Source of the DNA: Kudoa neothunni
Taxonomy: Eukaryota; Cnidaria
Assembly: GCA_964304625.1 (NCBI GenBank)
Contig: OZ199838.1
Span: 2,418,001 to 2,482,000 of the forward strand
Length of the DNA stretch: 64,000 nucleotides
Direction: 5' to 3'
Below the pieces are notes generated by a model. That model was given only the letters and a program-made list of their open reading frames with translations. It did not search any database and had not been told where the DNA came from. Positions 58,754 through 64,000 of the stretch are shown here, piece after piece. A program made the position numbers and the translations under genes. Position 1 is the stretch's first letter; each line of letters starts with the position of its first letter.

Positions 58754-60857
58754 ACTTACGTATTACTCATTTCATTAATGGAGTTTAAAATTAGTGCGTT
58801 TGAATTCGAAAAACAACTAAATTTGTTACTTAAAGTAAAAATTAAGATTTACTACATGACTCAAAGTCATAATAATCATTTATTACGGCATGATATGCGT
58901 TATGTATCATCAAATATTACGACTAATTTATCAAACAATACATACCTTGAAGTAAACGCAATTGCTGTTTACTCACATTTCTTAAAAATCTAGTCAAGTT
59001 TGATAATTTATTTATATAAATATATCGAATAAATAAATAATATATATTTATACATGTCTATTTGCATGTATCCTTTAAATTATAATGTTTAAGTGTATTA
59101 AAAATGAATAATTAATTTAAGGTAATGATATCGAATATTAATAAGAATGGACCAAATTTTGGATGTTACTTTGGCTATAATGTAACTTTTTCATAACATC
59201 AAGCTTTAATTGTATCAGCAATTTTAGCGTGTATCAATAAACGCCGTAACTCAATATAGGTGCAGTATTATGCTACGGAATTGATTTAATCTCATTTTTC
59301 TTTGAACCTCTTTGAGTACGTAACATTGATAAATTATTTTAATCAATTGTTATTATATAATAAAAATTGGAAATGATTTAAGATAAAAATTATATAACTC
59401 GGATTTTGATAAAACCTAAAGGTTACAATTAAGGCTACCAAAAATGGAGGGTTGATTTCGAGGGTAAAGGGATTATCCCCTAGTTCGCAGAGATTAAGTC
59501 AATGTATTAATAAGATTGTGTGATTCGGTAACGGTCACAGTGGATTTTTGTAATCAATTTTAGGAGATATTTTCCTATCAAAATTCGGTAATGCTTTATT
59601 TTTTGGAATAAAATATTTTATTTTTTTTTAAATATCAGCTAAACTACAGTATCTGTGTAGAACTTCAGGCGGTGTCGCATACAAAATCGGAAATAAAGTA
59701 GCTTCCTACAATTCGACCTATTTGTTCACTTCTTTTTCCAAAGTTTTTTCATTTTTGATCTTATCACAAAAATTACATAATGTAGTTAAATTCAGCACAA
59801 AAAGAATTAACCTATAAACTGGAAATAAATCTTGAGTCGAGCATATTCGAATTCATGTGGAATCTCTATGTTGTTGATAAATACATCAAAAAGATTATCC
59901 TTTCTCAATAAGTTTAATAAATACAAAGTCGTTTATTGTTTATCGAAGTTTTTTATTTGTATCTGTCAGTAATAAGTTTGTGAACGTTCAATCTTGTGAC
60001 TTCGTATTTTAAAAACAGAACTTTCTGATTTATTCTATTCAAAATTAGAATGAAGACGTTTCCATTTAACTATGACATTCGTTAATGTGGGTTTTAGTTT
60101 ACAAACTTTTTCGGTTAGTTTATTCATGATTAAACATATCTTAAAACAATATTTGTTCCAAAATTCAAACATGAAAATTTTAATTTATTTTTGTAAGTTA
60201 TCTTTTTATTTATATACATTAAGTGAATAAATAAATTCAATAATTATTTTTTAATTAAAATCAACTTTAAAGTAGAGTAATTGTCACAATTCAAAAATGG
60301 CGATTTTTAAGCATTTTAAATTAAATCAATTGTGGATATTAAGAAATCAAAAGCATTTTTTTATTACTTATCTTAAGAATATAAAAATGGTTTAAAATCT
60401 ACGTGCAGACATTTATTACCTAGTTTTTGAATATAAAGTGAAATATTATTTCGTATTTTATAATCTAATTCAATATTTTGGTGTGGTTAAATGTTTCAAG
60501 CGTTTTTAACTAATACAATTAATTTATTGAGATGTATTATCTATAAAAATATTTGTCGGAATCATCAAATCCCTATCCAAATCCGTAGTAATCCTCATTT
60601 CGATACATAATCACCCTCGATTTTTTAAAGGCCTAGTTACAATGTATATCTATTTTTTAAGAGTGTGCGAAAAAGAAAGTCTAGGTTTTATATGATATTT
60701 TTTTTGTAATTTCACCAAAATTATCACAATCGGTAAGTCTCTATTTTTCATTGACACACAGTTACTATGTTTTCAAAAAATATCCAAGTAGTGCACGGTT
60801 TCACGAAGAATAACTACAAATTTCAACCCGCCAAAAGTCAAAATGCATGTAAATAGT
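58754..60857. other. Gene-free AT-rich region
   Basis: About 2.1 kb with no supported gene other than possible upstream exons of the membrane-protein gene. Low-complexity AT-rich sequence. Confidence 0.42.
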
Positions 60858-61575
60858 TTATTCTTGGGGTACAAAAGACTTGATTTCGTCCCACACAAGC
60901 TTTTTTAGTTGGTCTCTTGGTAGATTGTCTGAACCAACCTCGTATGCAATAGTGAATGAAGCAGTTGGCTAAGTAACCCAATCAAACTATGTCATACGAT
61001 ATAATCATTCCAACCTCATCATTCTCGTCGTGGTAGTCCTCCAAGAATTGGTGTGAAAGTGCTCCCTCAGCAGTTATTCGTTTTGCTGCGTTGAATTCGA
61101 GCATTTTAGATATTAAATCGATACAACATTCACTCGCCGATGGAACCACTTCATGGATGTTCTTTTTTTTGAATTGAGTCATACTGTCCAAATACATCCT
61201 AGCCTATAGAAAATATTCTTATTTGTTTGTAAAATATTGGATTACCTTAGGATTTTTAATGTCATTCTTATCTTCAGCCGATGGACTACCAGTGAAGTGA
61301 AGTATTAGGTTTAGTTGGTCTAAATCTAGCCCACCAAAATGATTAAAGAATTCCACGCATTAAAAAATACAATGTTTCCCTGGAAATAGTGGTGCGCCAT
61401 TAAACATTTCAACGAATATACACGCCACACTCCATATATCAATGGCCAACGTGTAGTTTTTGGAGTTGAGCATGACTTCCGGAGCTCGGTACCATCTGGT
61501 TGCCACATATTCGGTCATTGCGTCATCGATATCTTCTACAGATTGAACTGATTTTGCCAAACCAAAATCACATAT
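60858..61575 (-). CDS. ERK-type MAP kinase, 3' exons only (C-terminal lobe)
   Basis: Serine/threonine kinase of the ERK1/2 group, end of the Ras-Raf-MEK cascade. Four exons are visible: 61575-61371, 61325-61246, 61203-61015 and 60968-60858, with introns of 45, 42 and 46 nt and matching phases. The first starts at I-C-D-F-G-L-A and carries the dual-phosphorylation motif [23 protein letters not shown] and F-P-G-K-H. Later exons carry Y-L-D-Q-L-N, I-S-K-M-L-E-F, K-R-I-T-A and an acidic D-E-N-D-E-P tail before the C-terminal helix. The ATP-binding lobe and the H-R-D loop are missing. They must lie beyond an intron longer than 2.4 kb, outside the window, unless the gene is truncated. Confidence 0.88.
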
Positions 61576-64000
61576 CTATTCCAATATAAAAAATTAGATT
61601 AATCTAAATATCCAAAAAAACTTCGTATATCATTTTTCAACTAAAACTTCTAATAAATTGTTGAAGAATCATATCTGCTTACAACAACTGCTATTTTTTC
61701 TCATGTAGCCAATACATTTTTAAAATTAACGTGAATAATGTGATCGATACCGAATGAGAATTTTTTATTTAATATTTATTATTGATAAATATTTTAGTCG
61801 AATACATTCAAAATTCATTACTAATGTTAACTATTGTTTATTTATTATAGAATAACTCTTTAATATTAGTTCTCCAATTTTCCGATCAAATACTAATAAA
61901 ATCATAAAAAAACATGTATGTAAAGTGTAACTATATAAATTTTTGTAAATTTTAAGAAAATGGAATAAAAAAAATTGTAGGTCGAATTATTTATTTCTCA
62001 GAATTTTATAAAATCATCCTTGATATATAGCAAGTTTTATTAGCTGAATTTAAAAATTACTGATCCGACTATTAAATAAGAATACAAATGCCAATACAAA
62101 ATTTGACATAAACCATAAACCTATCAAAAAAGGAAAACTATTCAACATTCCAGTTTTATTTTTATTTAACTCTAGTGTGAAGCCCCGATTTCTCCGATTA
62201 TACAAATACTTTGAATTAAATAATCCCTTTACGTAAAAATTACACTAATACTTTCATTTAATTCATAGGAAGGATTAAATTAAAAAATATTAAAAGTATT
62301 TTACTTTCTACAGTTGTGATATATAAAATTGAAAATAAGATCGTTTCGTGGAGAACATAAACTAGCAAAACTTATGCAGCTAGAAGATAACTTAAGAAAA
62401 TTATTTGTTAGCTCAAATTAATAACACTTTATCCGATATAAGCTTTAATATACTCTTGATTACAAAATGGTTAAGCGGCACAGTATATCAACCTATATAA
62501 TTAAATAATTAGGTAAAGTAAAAATAAAACGTTTTTAATGAATTTAATTGCTGAAAGTTTAATTTAACATGCGGCCTCAATTTAATCTATGGTCCTAAAC
62601 CTAGAATTAGAAGGCTTTAATCTACCTATTTATGATATATATTACTATTCCATAATTGAATGAGAAGATTTAAACCATTAATAAAAATTCTCAAAGTATG
62701 CTTGTCAAGTAAAATATATTTATGAGTCACATATATAAGGGATGTAATTGTGTACACCTTATGAAATGGACACCGAAGTTCCGTATACAGATAGATGAAA
62801 ATATTAAGTTAACGTTTGATTATAATATGTAAGAAGGACGTTAACTTCAACCATCACCTTCAAATAAGAACTTGTACTCCCGTTGTTTTGATGATAACTT
62901 ATAATTGAACTTTTTAATCCGGCCAACGAATTTGAAACCGGTAAATAAGTATTTCCTTTTTACTTTCAGGGCTTTTCATGATGTCGTGACAATTAAAATA
63001 ATTTTTTCTGAATCTTTAATGATTAGGAGTTTTCAATATTCATATGATCTAAGTATTTATGTATATACATATAAATTGTTTTGTTTGTCAGTCGGTGTGC
63101 ATTTAAGTGCCACCTGCTGCAGAATTTTCTCCGGATAGGACGAAGTTTGTGAAACATTCGAAATTTAAGATACTTAAACAATTATTTTATATATTATGAA
63201 AACTTCAAAAGCTTTAAAATTAACTAAGAATGGCAATTTTATTTTTTTGTAATTCCGTATAATCTTTTAAATTTTATTTATCACATTTTTCACAAACATG
63301 AAATTTAAGCAAATTTTTTAGTTAATCCTTTCTTATAGGGATCAAAATAAATTTTAATAATGAATATTTACAATCATGCATGCTTAAAACTGCGAAGTGT
63401 ACTTTATTGATTAATGTATATACTTTGAAATATGACCTTATTTTCGTCAAAATTAAATAAATTTGAATTTATTTATAATACTGTCGCGTGATAATGTATT
63501 ATTTTAAGTTAATTTCAAATAATAACGATAAGAAATATTTTTAACAATAAATAATGAATTAAATATCTGCCCAAATACAAAAAAAGTTGGATCAAATCTG
63601 TAGACTTCATCACGGGATTAATTTTTAGTAAAATAGCTTATTTAAATTAATTTAAAATAGAATAAAATTAGGGATTAAATATTTTTTAACCATAAGCAAA
63701 CATATGTTTAAAATTTTATTCAACCGCATTTTGTTCAGTTGCCATTTACTACATTGATTTTTTGAAATTTTCATAAAATTTCAACACCTAATCTAGAATT
63801 CTTGGAAAACTATCGTTAGATTTATCTAGATTTTTACATAATTCAGATCCAAACCTATTAGAATTAAAATATTCTTTTAGTTAAATTAAATAACTAAAAC
63901 TAAATTCAATAATTGGGTAACATAGGTAAAAGTTTCAGCGGGGAAGCAATAATAAAATCTACAGACTATCAGGAAATAATTAGAAAAATTAATATATAAA
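61576..64000. other. AT-rich region, probably ERK intron
   Basis: No exon encoding the ERK N-lobe or any other gene was found. If the ERK gene is complete, this is part of an intron of more than 2.4 kb. No transposon ends recognised. Confidence 0.45.

Noticed and set aside
58576-58993. Plus-strand frames that can be joined through 47- and 35-nt introns
   Set aside because: They are antisense to the minus-strand membrane-protein gene, which has better amino-acid composition, a clear membrane helix and consistent phases.
1-64000. CRISPR array, bacterial operons, riboswitches
   Set aside because: The window is spliced eukaryotic DNA, and no direct-repeat/spacer pattern was seen.

Overview
The window is AT-rich nuclear DNA from an animal. 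The evidence is a set of spliced genes for metazoan proteins: an SH3-SH2-tyrosine kinase, an ERK-type MAP kinase with a TEY loop, the E2F partner DP, AGFG, a peptide-processing carboxypeptidase, GATOR1 NPRL3, succinate dehydrogenase C, RFC2, RBM28, MTAP and ribosomal protein L38. Nearly all introns are 26-100 nt, GT-AG and full of stops, so most genes only appear once short exons are joined. Very short introns plus AT-rich spacers fit a small-genome, simplified invertebrate (an orthonectid-like animal is one possibility). I cannot name the species from sequence alone. The standard genetic code works throughout.

Layout. 0-10 kb: an unrecognised three-exon gene (138-620, minus), a decayed hAT remnant with an uncharacterised repeat, two tandem unrecognised minus-strand genes (5138-6137 and 6327-6658), and AT-rich spacer. 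10-20 kb: a transposon graveyard (truncated piggyBac copy, a second piggyBac family, a Ty3/gypsy fossil, a hAT MITE with an exact 8-bp target duplication, two Merlin-type copies back to back, a piggyBac-type MITE) with the MTAP gene in the middle. 20-26 kb: a CAP-Gly gene, a secreted M14 carboxypeptidase only 21 nt upstream of it, a hAT-like element and RFC2. 29-32 kb: AGFG. 33-38 kb: a small unrecognised gene, a hAT MITE, and a hAT-like element split by a complete-ended piggyBac. 38-43 kb: SDHC and the DP transcription factor. 43-54 kb: hAT fragments, then the Src-like kinase and NPRL3 in tandem. 54-57 kb: RPL38 and RBM28, convergent. 58-64 kb: an unrecognised tail-anchored membrane protein and the 3' half of ERK, whose 5' exons are not in the window.

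The host genes are mostly unrelated housekeeping or signalling genes and do not form one pathway. The ones that can be connected are cell-cycle/replication (DP, RFC2), ribosome production (RPL38, RBM28) and growth signalling (kinase, ERK, NPRL3). The most notable observations are micro-introns down to 18-27 nt, a first coding exon that is only the start codon, single-base homopolymer frameshifts in two conserved genes (RFC2 and DP), a tyrosine kinase with an enlarged activation loop lacking tyrosine, a possible carboxypeptidase/CAP-Gly fusion or operon, and nested piggyBac-in-hAT insertions.
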